In this document: positions 23,681 to 32,126 of the stretch, one piece after another | How positions within the stretch are numbered: position 1 is the stretch's first letter | Layout: each line of letters begins with the position of its first letter | Source of the DNA: Mycobacterium sp. Aquia_213 | Lineage (GTDB): Bacteria; Actinomycetota; Actinomycetes; Mycobacteriales; Mycobacteriaceae | Direction of reading: 5' to 3' | DNA: 64,000 nucleotides | Assembly (NCBI RefSeq): GCF_026625985.1 | Contig: NZ_CP113116.1 | Coordinates: 3,038,001 to 3,102,000 of the forward strand | Made by a program: the position numbers and the translations under genes | The notes under the pieces: generated by a model | The model's input: the letters and a program-made list of their open reading frames with translations, nothing else | Told to the model about the DNA's origin: nothing | Databases searched by the model: none

Positions 23681-25384
23681 GTGACAACACACAGCGCGAC
23701 GATTCCTGCCGGGCTTCCCGTGGCCGACACGAGCGTCGACCTGCTGGTCGTGGGCTCGGGCACCGGGATGGCCGCGGCGCTGGCCGCCCACGAACTCGGG
23801 CTGTCGGTGCTGGTCGTGGAGAAGGCGTCGCACGTGGGCGGCTCGACCGCCCGGTCCGGCGGCGCGCTCTGGTTGCCCGCCGGTCCGGTGCTGGCCGAGG
23901 CCGGTGCCGGCGATACGCAGGAGCACGCCGCCACCTACCTGGACTCGGTGGTGGCGGGTTCGGCGCCCCGGCAGCGCTCGACGGGATTCTTGACGCATGT
24001 GTCCGCGACGGTCGACATGCTGCGGCGCACCACTGCGCTGCGATTCTTCTGGGCGCGCGACTATTCCGATTACCACCCCGAGGAGCCCGGTGGCAGCGCG
24101 GCGGGCCGCACCTGCGAGTGCCATCCGTTCGACACGTCGCTGCTCGGCGCCTACCGCACCCGGTTGGAGCCGGGCCTGATGGAGGCGAGCGTCCCGGTGC
24201 CGACGACGGGTGCCGACTACCGCTGGATGAATCTGGTGGCACGGGTGCCGCGCAAGGGAATTCCGACCTTCGCCAAGCGAATCGCGCAAGGCGTGGGCGG
24301 CCGGATACTGGGCCGGCGTTACGCCGCGGGCGGTCAGGGCCTGGCGGCCGGCCTATTCGCGGGTGTATTGCGCGCCGGTATCCCGGTGTGGACCGAAACC
24401 AGCCTGCTTCGCCTCGATCTCGACGGTGACCGTGTCCGCGGCGCGGTGGTGGCGCACGGCGACCGCGAGGTGCTGATCAGCGCCCGGCGCGGAGTCGTGC
24501 TGGCCACCGGAGGTTTCGACCACAGCATGGACATGCGGTGGAAATTTCAGTCGGAATCGCTGCGCCCCAACCTGAGTCTCGGCGCGGCGGCCAATACCGG
24601 CGACGGGATCCGCGCCGGGCAGGAACTCGGCGGCGGCATCGATCTGATGGACCAGGCGTGGTGGTTCCCCGCCGTCGCGCCACTGCCCGGCGAGGCGCCC
24701 ACCGTGATGCTGGCCGAACGGTCACTGCCGGGCAGCCTGATCGTGAACCAGCATGGCCGCCGATTCGCCAACGAGTCATCGGATTACATGTCCTTCGGCC
24801 AGCGGCTGCTCGGGCTGGAGCGATCCGGCAGCCCGGTCGAATCGATGTGGATCATTTTCGACCAGCAGTACCGCAACAGCTATGTCTTTGGCGCCCAACT
24901 ATTTCCGCGGATGCGTATCCCGCAGGCGTGGTACGACGCCGGCATCGCGGTGCGCGCCGACAACTTCGCCGAGCTGGGCGCCCGGATCGGGGTGCCGGTT
25001 TCGGAGTTCACCGCGACGGTCACCGGCTTCAACCAAAACGCCGCTGCCGGTGCCGATCCCGACTTCAGCCGGGGTCGTAGCGCCTACGACCGCTATTACG
25101 GCGACCCGACCATCTCGCCCAATCCCAACCTGCGCGCCTTGACCAAGGGGCCGTTCTACGCCGTCAAGATGGTGCTCAGCGACCTGGGCACCTGCGGTGG
25201 ATTGAGGGCCGACCACCGGGCGCGCGTCCTTCGCGAGGACGGTGCGGTGATCAACGGGCTGTACGCGATCGGCAATACCGCCGCCAACGCGTTCGGCACC
25301 ACGTATCCGGGCGCGGGGGCGACGATCGCGCAGGGCCTCGTGTACGGCTACATCGCGGCCCGGGACGCGGCCGGCGCCGACTAA
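23681..25384 (+). CDS. kstD: 3-ketosteroid delta-1-dehydrogenase (KstD)
   Basis: This 567-residue flavoprotein is of the usual KstD length (M. tuberculosis KstD is 563). The FAD motif VVGSGTGMAAALAAHELGL is followed by GGSTARSGGALWLP. Later blocks match KstD: ARDYSDYHPEEPGG, VLATGGFDHSMDMR, SAYDRYYGDP and the catalytic TYPGAGATI. It desaturates C1-C2 of 3-ketosteroids. The start is taken as GTG 23681, which lacks a clear ribosome binding site and may be leaderless. The gap to the divergent KshA-like gene is 96 bases and must hold both promoters. I found no convincing KstR motif there. The stop overlaps the convergent PadR stop. Confidence 0.93.
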   Translation: MTTHSATIPAGLPVADTSVDLLVVGSGTGMAAALAAHELGLSVLVVEKASHVGGSTARSGGALWLPAGPVLAEAGAGDTQEHAATYLDSVVAGSAPRQRSTGFLTHVSATVDMLRRTTALRFFWARDYSDYHPEEPGGSAAGRTCECHPFDTSLLGAYRTRLEPGLMEASVPVPTTGADYRWMNLVARVPRKGIPTFAKRIAQGVGGRILGRRYAAGGQGLAAGLFAGVLRAGIPVWTETSLLRLDLDGDRVRGAVVAHGDREVLISARRGVVLATGGFDHSMDMRWKFQSESLRPNLSLGAAANTGDGIRAGQELGGGIDLMDQAWWFPAVAPLPGEAPTVMLAERSLPGSLIVNQHGRRFANESSDYMSFGQRLLGLERSGSPVESMWIIFDQQYRNSYVFGAQLFPRMRIPQAWYDAGIAVRADNFAELGARIGVPVSEFTATVTGFNQNAAAGADPDFSRGRSAYDRYYGDPTISPNPNLRALTKGPFYAVKMVLSDLGTCGGLRADHRARVLREDGAVINGLYAIGNTAANAFGTTYPGAGATIAQGLVYGYIAARDAAGAD

Positions 25385-26058
25385 TCGGCTTCGCGCTTGG
25401 CCTCGACCTGCTTTTCGACCTCGCGCCAGTAGCCGGGCGTGGTCCGCGCTTTGCCCGAAGAACCCTTCGGCGCCGTCTGCAATGTGCGGTCGGCCTCGTC
25501 GATGTCCTTCATCATCTCGAGCGCGAACTCGCGCTCGGCCGCGTAGTACTTGGCCGCCCAGCGCAGCGCGAGCACCGAATACGCCCACGCGGGTTCGGCT
25601 TCGGCCCCCTCGGCGTCCTCGACCGCCTTGCGGTGGCAGGCCTCGGTGTAGGCCACATACTCCTGCAGTAATTCCTTGAGCCGCGCCGGGTTACTCAGAT
25701 GCCCCAACGTCATCCGCATCAGCACGCTGTGTTTGAGCACCGGCGGATCCACCGGCGCGTCAGTGGCCCACTCGGTGACCGCGGCCAGCCCCGCCGCGGT
25801 GATCTTGTAGAGCCGGCGGCTGCGGGTGCCCTCGTCGCGCTCGACTCGAGACGTCGCCAGGCCCAGGCCCTCCAGCTTCTTCAGCTCGGTGTAGATCTGG
25901 CTGAACGAGGGGCTCCAGTAGTAAAGGTCGACGCTCCAGTCGATCCACTTCTTCAGGTCGTAGCCGGAGACTTCCTCTTCGTAGGACATCATGCCCAGCA
26001 AAGCCCAGCTGGTCGCCGCCAGTCCCGCTTTGCTCGGCTTTACGCTGGTCTCCGCCAC
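25381..26058 (-). CDS. PadR family transcriptional regulator
   Basis: This 225-residue regulator has an N-terminal winged helix with the PadR signature YYWSPSFSQIYTELKKLEGLGL and RRLYKITAAGLAAVTEW. A C-terminal helical dimerisation domain follows. PadR proteins respond to phenolic or lipophilic compounds. It is convergent with kstD, the stops sharing bases, and divergent from the F420-type oxidoreductase at 26202. An inverted repeat CCAGG..CCTGG sits just upstream of its start. It probably represses itself and perhaps the divergent oxidoreductase. Confidence 0.93.
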   Translation of the reverse strand: MAETSVKPSKAGLAATSWALLGMMSYEEEVSGYDLKKWIDWSVDLYYWSPSFSQIYTELKKLEGLGLATSRVERDEGTRSRRLYKITAAGLAAVTEWATDAPVDPPVLKHSVLMRMTLGHLSNPARLKELLQEYVAYTEACHRKAVEDAEGAEAEPAWAYSVLALRWAAKYYAAEREFALEMMKDIDEADRTLQTAPKGSSGKARTTPGYWREVEKQVEAKREAD

Positions 26059-26062
26059 GTCG

Positions 26063-26080
26063 CCAGGTTAACAACCCTGG
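26063..26080. promoter_or_regulatory. Candidate PadR operator
   Basis: CCAGG - TTAACAAC - CCTGG lies 5 bases before the PadR start codon, in the gap divergent from the luciferase-like oxidoreductase. Perfect 5-bp arms at a helical-turn spacing suit autorepression. The assignment is positional. Confidence 0.3.
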
Positions 26081-26201
26081 GTGCCGGCGTGGCTGGCACT
26101 GACCGCTGGCCGGGACACCGCAATGTGACCGGTTTTGGTGACGACTGCTCCCGAGTGGGCTTTGATTTCTTTGTCGGCCGTCCTGGAGAAGGAGTTCCCG
26201 C

Positions 26202-27122
26202 GTGAAATTCGTCTTTCCTCTGCCGCATATGCTCCGCCTCAAGGCCACCATGCAGCCCTGGGAACCAGAGGTCACCGGGCCCGACCAGACCCGGATGGCG
26301 AAGTGCGCCGACCGCTGGGGGTACGACATGATCGCCTTCCCAGAGCATCTCGTGATACCGGCCGAGCACGTCGAATTGTCCGGGCCGCACTATCTGCACT
26401 CGACGGTCGCCCAAGCCCATGTCGCCGGTGCCACCGAGCGCATCGCCATCAATTCCTGTGTCACCGTCTTGCCGCTGCAGCATCCGATCGTCCTGGCCAA
26501 GGCGTTGGCCACCGCCGACTGGATGAGCGGAGGCCGGATGATGGTGACCTTCGGAGTCGGTTGGCTGGCACGGGAGTTCGAGCTGCTCGGTGTGCCGTTT
26601 CACGAGCGGGGCCGAATCGCCGACGAATACCTCGCTGCGATCGTCGAATTGTGGACCAGCGACACCCCACAATTCGAGGGTCGTTACGTTTCCTTCGACA
26701 ACATCGCATTCGAGCCGAAACCCGTTCAGAAACCGCACCTTCCGATCTGGATCGGCGGTGACGCCGACGCGGCACTGCGCAGGGCGGCCAAACATGCCTC
26801 CGGCTGGTGGGCATTTCTGACACCTCCCGAGCAGATCGCCGAAAGAGTGGACTACATCAAATCCCAGCCGTGCTATGACGGTCGGCCGTTCGACGTGATG
26901 CACGGCATGGGAACCAATCGGGTCGGCGAGGGTCACGTTGTCCGCAAGGGCATCCGCGACCGGCCGGGCATGAGCGCCGAGCAGATCATCGACAGGTTGA
27001 ACTGGTTCGCCGAGCAGGGTGTGACGGTCAGCGCCGTTCCCATTCCCGCGGTGCGCGGCGTCGAGGAATATCTCGACTATGCGCAGTGGGTGATCGAGGA
27101 CATCAAGCCGAACGTCCGTTAG
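26202..27122 (+). CDS. LLM-class (F420-type) oxidoreductase
   Basis: This is a 306-residue luciferase-like TIM-barrel oxidoreductase, the fold used in mycobacteria with coenzyme F420. Typical segments are WGYDMIAFPEHLVIP near the N-terminus, VTVLPLQHPIVLAKALATADWMSGGR, FGVGWLAREFELLG, YVSFDNIAFEPKPVQKPHLPIWIGG and AAKHASGWW. The start GTG 26202 follows GGAGAAGGAG. Its gene is divergent from PadR. Members reduce or oxidise a variety of ring ketones or alkenes. The substrate cannot be read, but the location beside KstD suggests a steroid or aromatic compound. Confidence 0.92.
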   Translation: MKFVFPLPHMLRLKATMQPWEPEVTGPDQTRMAKCADRWGYDMIAFPEHLVIPAEHVELSGPHYLHSTVAQAHVAGATERIAINSCVTVLPLQHPIVLAKALATADWMSGGRMMVTFGVGWLAREFELLGVPFHERGRIADEYLAAIVELWTSDTPQFEGRYVSFDNIAFEPKPVQKPHLPIWIGGDADAALRRAAKHASGWWAFLTPPEQIAERVDYIKSQPCYDGRPFDVMHGMGTNRVGEGHVVRKGIRDRPGMSAEQIIDRLNWFAEQGVTVSAVPIPAVRGVEEYLDYAQWVIEDIKPNVR

Positions 27123-27173
27123 CTGGAGCAGGTGACCTTTTCGCCGCTGTGGGAGATGGAGCCTCCCACGCAG

Positions 27174-27189
27174 TAGGACACGTGTCCTA
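27174..27189. promoter_or_regulatory. Perfect 16-bp palindrome, candidate operator
   Basis: TAGGACACGTGTCCTA is an uninterrupted 16-bp palindrome upstream of the old-yellow-enzyme homologue. A GC hairpin TGGGAG..CTCCCA at 27150-27168, just after the preceding gene, may be that gene's terminator. The regulator is unknown. Confidence 0.5.
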
Positions 27190-27216
27190 GCGGCGGCGGT
27201 ACCGCACAGACACCAT

Positions 27217-27296
27217 GGAGTTGTCCGCACGATCAACGGGCAGTTCGCACGTCCGGTGTCGCGGCGGTCAACTCCCCGGACGAAAGGTGCGGACAA
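27217..27296 (+). promoter_or_regulatory. Structured leader with competing inverted repeats
   Basis: Three stem pairs overlap here: GGAGTTG (27217-27223) with CAACTCC (27269-27275); TTGTCCGCAC (27221-27230) with GTGCGGACAA (27287-27296); and CGTCCGG (27250-27256) with CCGGACG (27276-27282). The first two share bases 27221-27223, so they cannot both form fully. This would suit an attenuator or protein-bound leader for the gene that follows. Confidence 0.35.
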
Positions 27297-27298
27297 TC

Positions 27299-28447
27299 GT
27301 GGCTCGAAGATTCGCTGTTGCCGGTCGAACACAAGGTCTCTACGCGTCGCATCCGGCCGGAAGCGCGCTACCGCCACGGTTGTTATGCCCCGGCCATCCT
27401 TTGCTGGCCCCGATTCAACTGGGCGCGTTGTACGCACCCAACCGGATACTGATGGCACCGATGACGCGCACCCGCGCGTCCGACGACGGGGTGCCCACCC
27501 GGCTGATGGCCGATTACTACGCGCAGCGGGCGAGCTCGGGGTTGATCATCAGCGAAGGGACGTTCCCGTCGGCGCGCGGCCAGGCGTACCCCGGCCAGCC
27601 CGGTTTGCACACCGACGCGCAGCAAGCCGGATGGGCACGGGTCGCCGAAGCGGTCCACGCGGCCGGCGGTCGGATTGTGGTGCAACTCATGCACTCCGGC
27701 CGTATCTCGCATCCCGATATCCTGGACGGTCAACGGCCCGTTGGACCGTCGGAGATCCGACCGTCCGGCACGGTGCACACCAGCACCGGCAAGAAGGCCT
27801 TCGTTGTTCCGCATGAACTCACCGCCCACCAAATACGCTGCGTGATATCCGATTTCGTCACCGCAGCGTGTCGCGCACGCGCCGCCGGCGCGGACGGCGT
27901 CGAGATCGACGCCGCGAACGGATACCTGTTGAGTCAATTTCTCACCTACGACGCGAATTATCGGCGCGACGCCTACGGCGGGTCCGCGCAGGATCGCGCG
28001 CGGCTTCCCACCGAGGTCATCGGCGCGGTCGCGGACGCGATCGGTCCCGACCGGCTGGGGCTGCGCATCTCTCCGGGCAATCCGGAGAACGACATTCACG
28101 AACCGGACCTCGAGGCGCACCTGATTCTCGCCAAGAACGCTCGCGAACTGAGGCTGGCGTATCTGCACGCACGGGTCCCACCCGAACGCCCGATCTACTC
28201 CTGGTTGCGTCGCCGCTGGCCGGACCGCCTGTTGCTCAACCGCAGGTTTCAGACGACGACCACTCGTGAGCGGGCCGTCGACGTCGTCACGACCGGCACG
28301 GCGGACGCCGTGACGATTGACCACGCCTATCTGGCGAATCCGGATCTGGTGCGGCGATGGACGTACGGCGCAGAACTCAATGAGGCCCGGATGGAATTCC
28401 TCTACACCGGTGGCGCGTTGGGCTATACCGACTACCCACCTTTGTGA
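27299..28447 (+). CDS. Old yellow enzyme-family alkene reductase homologue with altered active site
   Basis: This is an FMN TIM-barrel protein of the NADH:flavin oxidoreductase/old yellow enzyme family. The barrel opens with LLAPIQLGALYAPNRILMAPMTRTRA and includes EGTFPSARGQAYPGQPGL and QLMHSGRISHPD. The usual H-x-x-H/N substrate-binding pair is changed: GVEIDAANGYLLSQFL has Asp where His is expected. Most of the RxDxYGGS segment is kept (RRDAYGGS). The start is uncertain. GTG 27299 is given here; TTG 27401 would start right at the barrel, and the open frame to 27215 runs through palindromic leader DNA. It may bind or reduce enones with altered chemistry, or be non-catalytic. Confidence 0.8.
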   Translation: MARRFAVAGRTQGLYASHPAGSALPPRLLCPGHPLLAPIQLGALYAPNRILMAPMTRTRASDDGVPTRLMADYYAQRASSGLIISEGTFPSARGQAYPGQPGLHTDAQQAGWARVAEAVHAAGGRIVVQLMHSGRISHPDILDGQRPVGPSEIRPSGTVHTSTGKKAFVVPHELTAHQIRCVISDFVTAACRARAAGADGVEIDAANGYLLSQFLTYDANYRRDAYGGSAQDRARLPTEVIGAVADAIGPDRLGLRISPGNPENDIHEPDLEAHLILAKNARELRLAYLHARVPPERPIYSWLRRRWPDRLLLNRRFQTTTTRERAVDVVTTGTADAVTIDHAYLANPDLVRRWTYGAELNEARMEFLYTGGALGYTDYPPL

Positions 28448-28465
28448 CGAGTAACCAAGGTCACA
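28443..28465. promoter_or_regulatory. Inverted repeat before the carboxylic acid reductase gene
   Basis: TGTGAC - 11 bases - GTCACA overlaps the stop codon of the preceding gene and lies about 75 bases before the reductase start. The spacing does not fit CRP (which needs 6 bases between the pentamers). It may be an operator for another factor. Confidence 0.25.
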
Positions 28466-28540
28466 CTCACTGGGCGCGACCCCCTCAACGTCCGGGTGAT
28501 GTTCGGCTTCGAAGAAGAGATAAAGACGGAAGGACACACC

Positions 28541-31500
28541 ATGACGAGCGGATCGCTGCACGACACGCACTTGGCCGAGATGGGCGATGACCCGGACGAG
28601 CGGATGGCCCGGCGCGTGGCCGAATTGTTCGACAATGATCCGCAATTCCGCGCGGCTGCTCCGCGTCCCGAAGTGATCGAGGCGGTCGCCGCACCGGGCC
28701 TGCGACTCACCGAGGTCTTGGAGACGATGGTCGAGGGCTACGCCGATCGGCCGGCGCTCGGCGAACGCGCGCGCGAATTGGTCACCGATGCCGCGGGCCG
28801 CACCTCCGCGCGACTGCGGCCGCGTTTCAAGACCCTCACCTACCGCGACGTGTGGGACCGGGTGCGCGCGATCGCCAGCGCCTGGCGCAACGACCCCGAG
28901 AACCCGGTCGTCCCGGGCGATGTCGTCGCGACAATCGGATTCTCCAGCGCCGACTATTTGGTCGTCGACATGGTTTGCGCGTATTTGGGGTTGGTGACCG
29001 TGCCACTGCAGCACAACGCCCCGGTCGCGCGGCTGCGCCCGATCATCGAGGAGTGCGAACCGAAGATCGTCGCGGTCAGCGCCGAATATCTTGATCTGGC
29101 GGCCGAATCCTTGTTGACCAGCACCTCGTTGCGGCAGGTGATGGTGTTCGACTACCAAGCCGGGGCCGATGAGCAACGGGAGAACTTCGAACAGACCCGG
29201 GTTCGCTTGCAGGGGTCGGATGCAGCGGTCGTCGTCACCACGGTGGACGATGTCATCGAGCGCGGGCGCGAAATGCCCGCCGTTGCGCCATTCACCGACG
29301 GCAGCGACGAGCGCCTGGCGATGATCATGTACACCTCCGGCAGCACCGGAACCCCCAAGGGCGCCATGTACACCGAGCGGACGATTACCACGCTGTGGAC
29401 GTCGATACTGTTCCTCACGCCCGGACTGCCCGTGATCAACGTGAATTTCATGCCGTTGAATCACCTCGGCGGCCGGTTGCCATTGGCTTCGGCATTCCTC
29501 GCCGGCGGTATCAGCTATTTCGTCCCCGAATCCGATCTGTCCACCCTGTTCGAAGATTGGACGCTGGTGCGGCCCACTGAAGTCGGTGTGGTGCCGCGGG
29601 TGGTGGAGATGCTTTACCAGCACTACCGCGGCGTGGTCGACCGCGGGATCGCCGAGGGGGCAGATCCCGCAACCGCCGAGCAAGATGCGCTGACCGAACT
29701 GCGCGAGCACGTGCTGGGCGGGCGGGTTCTGGGCGGTTTTGTCGGCAGTGCGCCACTGGCCGCAGAGATGAAGGCGTTCCTGGATTCGATGCTGGGCGTG
29801 CACGTTACGGATGGCTATGGGCTGACCGAGACCGGGATGCTGACCCGGGACGGCATAATCTCACGCAAACGGGTCATCGACTACAAACTGGTCGATGTGC
29901 CCGAGCTCGGTTACTTCCTCACCGACCGGCCTTACCCGCGTGGGGAATTGCTCGTCAAGACCGACACGATGACGCCGGGCTACTACAAGCGTCCGGAAAT
30001 CACCGCCCAGGTTTTCGACGAGGACGGCTTCTACAAGACCGGCGACGTGATGGCCGAGATCGAGCCCGATCACCTGATCTACGTCGACCGCCGCAACAAC
30101 GTTTTGAAGCTGGCTCAGGGCGAGTTCGTCGCGGTGGCCAACCTGGAATCCATCTATGCCGGGGCGCCACTGGTTCGGCAGATCTTCGTGTACGGCAACA
30201 GCGAACGGGCCAGCCTGCTCGCGGTCATCGTGCCCACCCCCGAAGCGCTCGCCGAATACGGTAACAGCCCCGCGCTGAAAACGGCTGTACACCAATCGCT
30301 TCGGCAGACCGCGGCGGCAGCAGAACTTCAATCCTATGAGGTGCCCGTCGATTTCATCCTGGAAACCAAGCCGTTCACCGACGAGAACGGTTTGCTTTCC
30401 GGTCTGGGTAAGCAGCTACGCCCCCGGCTCAAGGGCCGCTACGGCGAGGCACTCGAGCGGCTGTACAGCGAAATCGCGGCCGCACAGGTCGACGAGATCC
30501 GGGTACTGCGTGAGTCAGCGGCCGACCGGCCGGTGGTGGAGACGCTGGCCGGTGCTTGCCGAGCCTTGCTGGGCATCTCGGACGCCGACCCCGAAGCCCA
30601 CTTCACCGACCTCGGCGGAGATTCGTTGTCGGCGTTGAGCTTCTCCCGCCTGCTGGAGGAGATCTTTCGCGTCGAGGTTCCGGTGTCGGTGATCACCAGC
30701 CCGGCCAACGACATCGCGCAGATCGCCGACTACATCGACGCCCAGCGCGGTACCGGCATCCAGCGTCCGACGTTCAGCGCCGTGCACGGGTCAGGCGCAA
30801 CCGCTATAGCGGCCGATGATCTGACGCTGGACGAGTTCATCGACGTCCAAACATTATCTACCGCACCGTCTTTGCCGCATACCACCGGCGCGGCGCATAC
30901 CGTGCTGCTGACCGGCGCGAACGGCTGGCTGGGAAGATTCCTCACTCTGGAATGGCTGGAACGACTCGCCAAGCGGGGTGGCAAGCTGGTCACGATCGTG
31001 CGTGGCCGCGATGCCGATGAGGCCAGGGCACGCTTGGAAAAGGTGTTCGACAGCGGGGATCCCGAGCTGCTGAACCGGTTCCGCGAGCTTGCCGCCACGC
31101 ATCTCGAGGTGCTGGCGGGCGATATCGGCGACCAGGATCTGGGCCTGGACCCCGCCACCTGGCAACGGCTGGCCGACACCGTCGACCTGATCGTGCACCC
31201 GGCCGCGCTGGTCAACCACGTGCTGCCCTACGATCAGCTGTTCGGGCCCAATGTCGTTGGCACCGCAGAGCTGATCCGGCTGGCGATCACGACCCAGATC
31301 AAGCCGATCACCTACTTGTCCACGATTGCGGTGGCGATGACGGTGCCGCCCGGCGAGTTCCAGGAAGATGGGGACATCAGGCAGGTGAGCCCCACCCGGC
31401 CGCTCAACGACGACTACGCCAACGGGTACGCCAACAGCAAGTGGGCCGGCGAGGTACTGCTCAGGGAGGCCAACGAGCTGTGCGGCCTGCCGGTAGCGGT

Positions 31501-32089
31501 GTTCCGGTCGGACATGATCCTCGCGCACACCCGATACCGGGGCCAGCTCAACGTGCCCGACGTCTTTACCCGGCTGATCTTCAGCCTGCTGGTGACCGGC
31601 ATTGCGCCGCATTCGTTTTACGAACGCGACGGGGTCGGCAGCCGGGCCCGTGCACACTACGACGGCTTGCCCGTCGACTTCATCGCCGAGGCGATCACCA
31701 CGATCGGCGCCCGGGTCACCGCGGGCTACCGCTCGTTCGACGTGATGAACCCGTACGACGACGGCGTCTCGCTGGATGTGTTCGTGGACTGGCTGATTCG
31801 GGCCGGCAACAAGATCCAGCGCATCACCGACTACGACGAGTGGCTGGCCCGGTTCCAGACCGCGCTGACGGGTTTGCCCGAGCGGCAACGTCAGCAGTCG
31901 GTCCTGCCGTTGCTGCACGCGTTCCGCAAGCCCGAGAAGGCCGTCCGGGGCGCGGCCGCACCGACCGAGGCGTTCCACGCCGCGGTGCGGGCCGACAACA
32001 TCGGCCCCGCCAAGGACATCCCGCACATCTCGGCGGAGTTGATCGACAAGTACGCCGACGACTTGCGCCAGCTCTCGTTGCTCGGCTGA
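28541..32089 (+). CDS. car: Carboxylic acid reductase (FadD9-like)
   Basis: This 1182-residue three-domain enzyme reduces carboxylic acids to aldehydes using ATP and NADPH. The adenylation domain (about 1-640) has MYTSGSTGTPKGAMYTER and, later, LDYK-like VIDYKLVDVPELGYF and YVDRRNNVLKLAQGEFV. The carrier domain has DLGGDSLSALS with the phosphopantetheine serine at S695. The C-terminal reductase has TGANGWLGRFL near residue 790 and the catalytic Y963-x3-K967 (YANSK). Colinearity with M. tuberculosis FadD9 runs end to end. The ATG at 28541 follows GGAAGGACACACC. A phosphopantetheinyl transferase is needed and is not in this window. Substrates could be fatty or aromatic acids. Confidence 0.97.
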   Translation: MTSGSLHDTHLAEMGDDPDERMARRVAELFDNDPQFRAAAPRPEVIEAVAAPGLRLTEVLETMVEGYADRPALGERARELVTDAAGRTSARLRPRFKTLTYRDVWDRVRAIASAWRNDPENPVVPGDVVATIGFSSADYLVVDMVCAYLGLVTVPLQHNAPVARLRPIIEECEPKIVAVSAEYLDLAAESLLTSTSLRQVMVFDYQAGADEQRENFEQTRVRLQGSDAAVVVTTVDDVIERGREMPAVAPFTDGSDERLAMIMYTSGSTGTPKGAMYTERTITTLWTSILFLTPGLPVINVNFMPLNHLGGRLPLASAFLAGGISYFVPESDLSTLFEDWTLVRPTEVGVVPRVVEMLYQHYRGVVDRGIAEGADPATAEQDALTELREHVLGGRVLGGFVGSAPLAAEMKAFLDSMLGVHVTDGYGLTETGMLTRDGIISRKRVIDYKLVDVPELGYFLTDRPYPRGELLVKTDTMTPGYYKRPEITAQVFDEDGFYKTGDVMAEIEPDHLIYVDRRNNVLKLAQGEFVAVANLESIYAGAPLVRQIFVYGNSERASLLAVIVPTPEALAEYGNSPALKTAVHQSLRQTAAAAELQSYEVPVDFILETKPFTDENGLLSGLGKQLRPRLKGRYGEALERLYSEIAAAQVDEIRVLRESAADRPVVETLAGACRALLGISDADPEAHFTDLGGDSLSALSFSRLLEEIFRVEVPVSVITSPANDIAQIADYIDAQRGTGIQRPTFSAVHGSGATAIAADDLTLDEFIDVQTLSTAPSLPHTTGAAHTVLLTGANGWLGRFLTLEWLERLAKRGGKLVTIVRGRDADEARARLEKVFDSGDPELLNRFRELAATHLEVLAGDIGDQDLGLDPATWQRLADTVDLIVHPAALVNHVLPYDQLFGPNVVGTAELIRLAITTQIKPITYLSTIAVAMTVPPGEFQEDGDIRQVSPTRPLNDDYANGYANSKWAGEVLLREANELCGLPVAVFRSDMILAHTRYRGQLNVPDVFTRLIFSLLVTGIAPHSFYERDGVGSRARAHYDGLPVDFIAEAITTIGARVTAGYRSFDVMNPYDDGVSLDVFVDWLIRAGNKIQRITDYDEWLARFQTALTGLPERQRQQSVLPLLHAFRKPEKAVRGAAAPTEAFHAAVRADNIGPAKDIPHISAELIDKYADDLRQLSLLG

Positions 32090-32126
32090 TCTGAGACGCG
32101 GCCGGGAAAATCGTAGACAGGACTGC

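Noticed and set aside
27383..29803. Minus-strand ORF of 806 codons opposite the old-yellow-enzyme and carboxylic acid reductase genes
   Set aside because: It is antisense to two clearly recognised enzymes, has no domain I recognise, and its composition is typical of GC-rich shadow frames.
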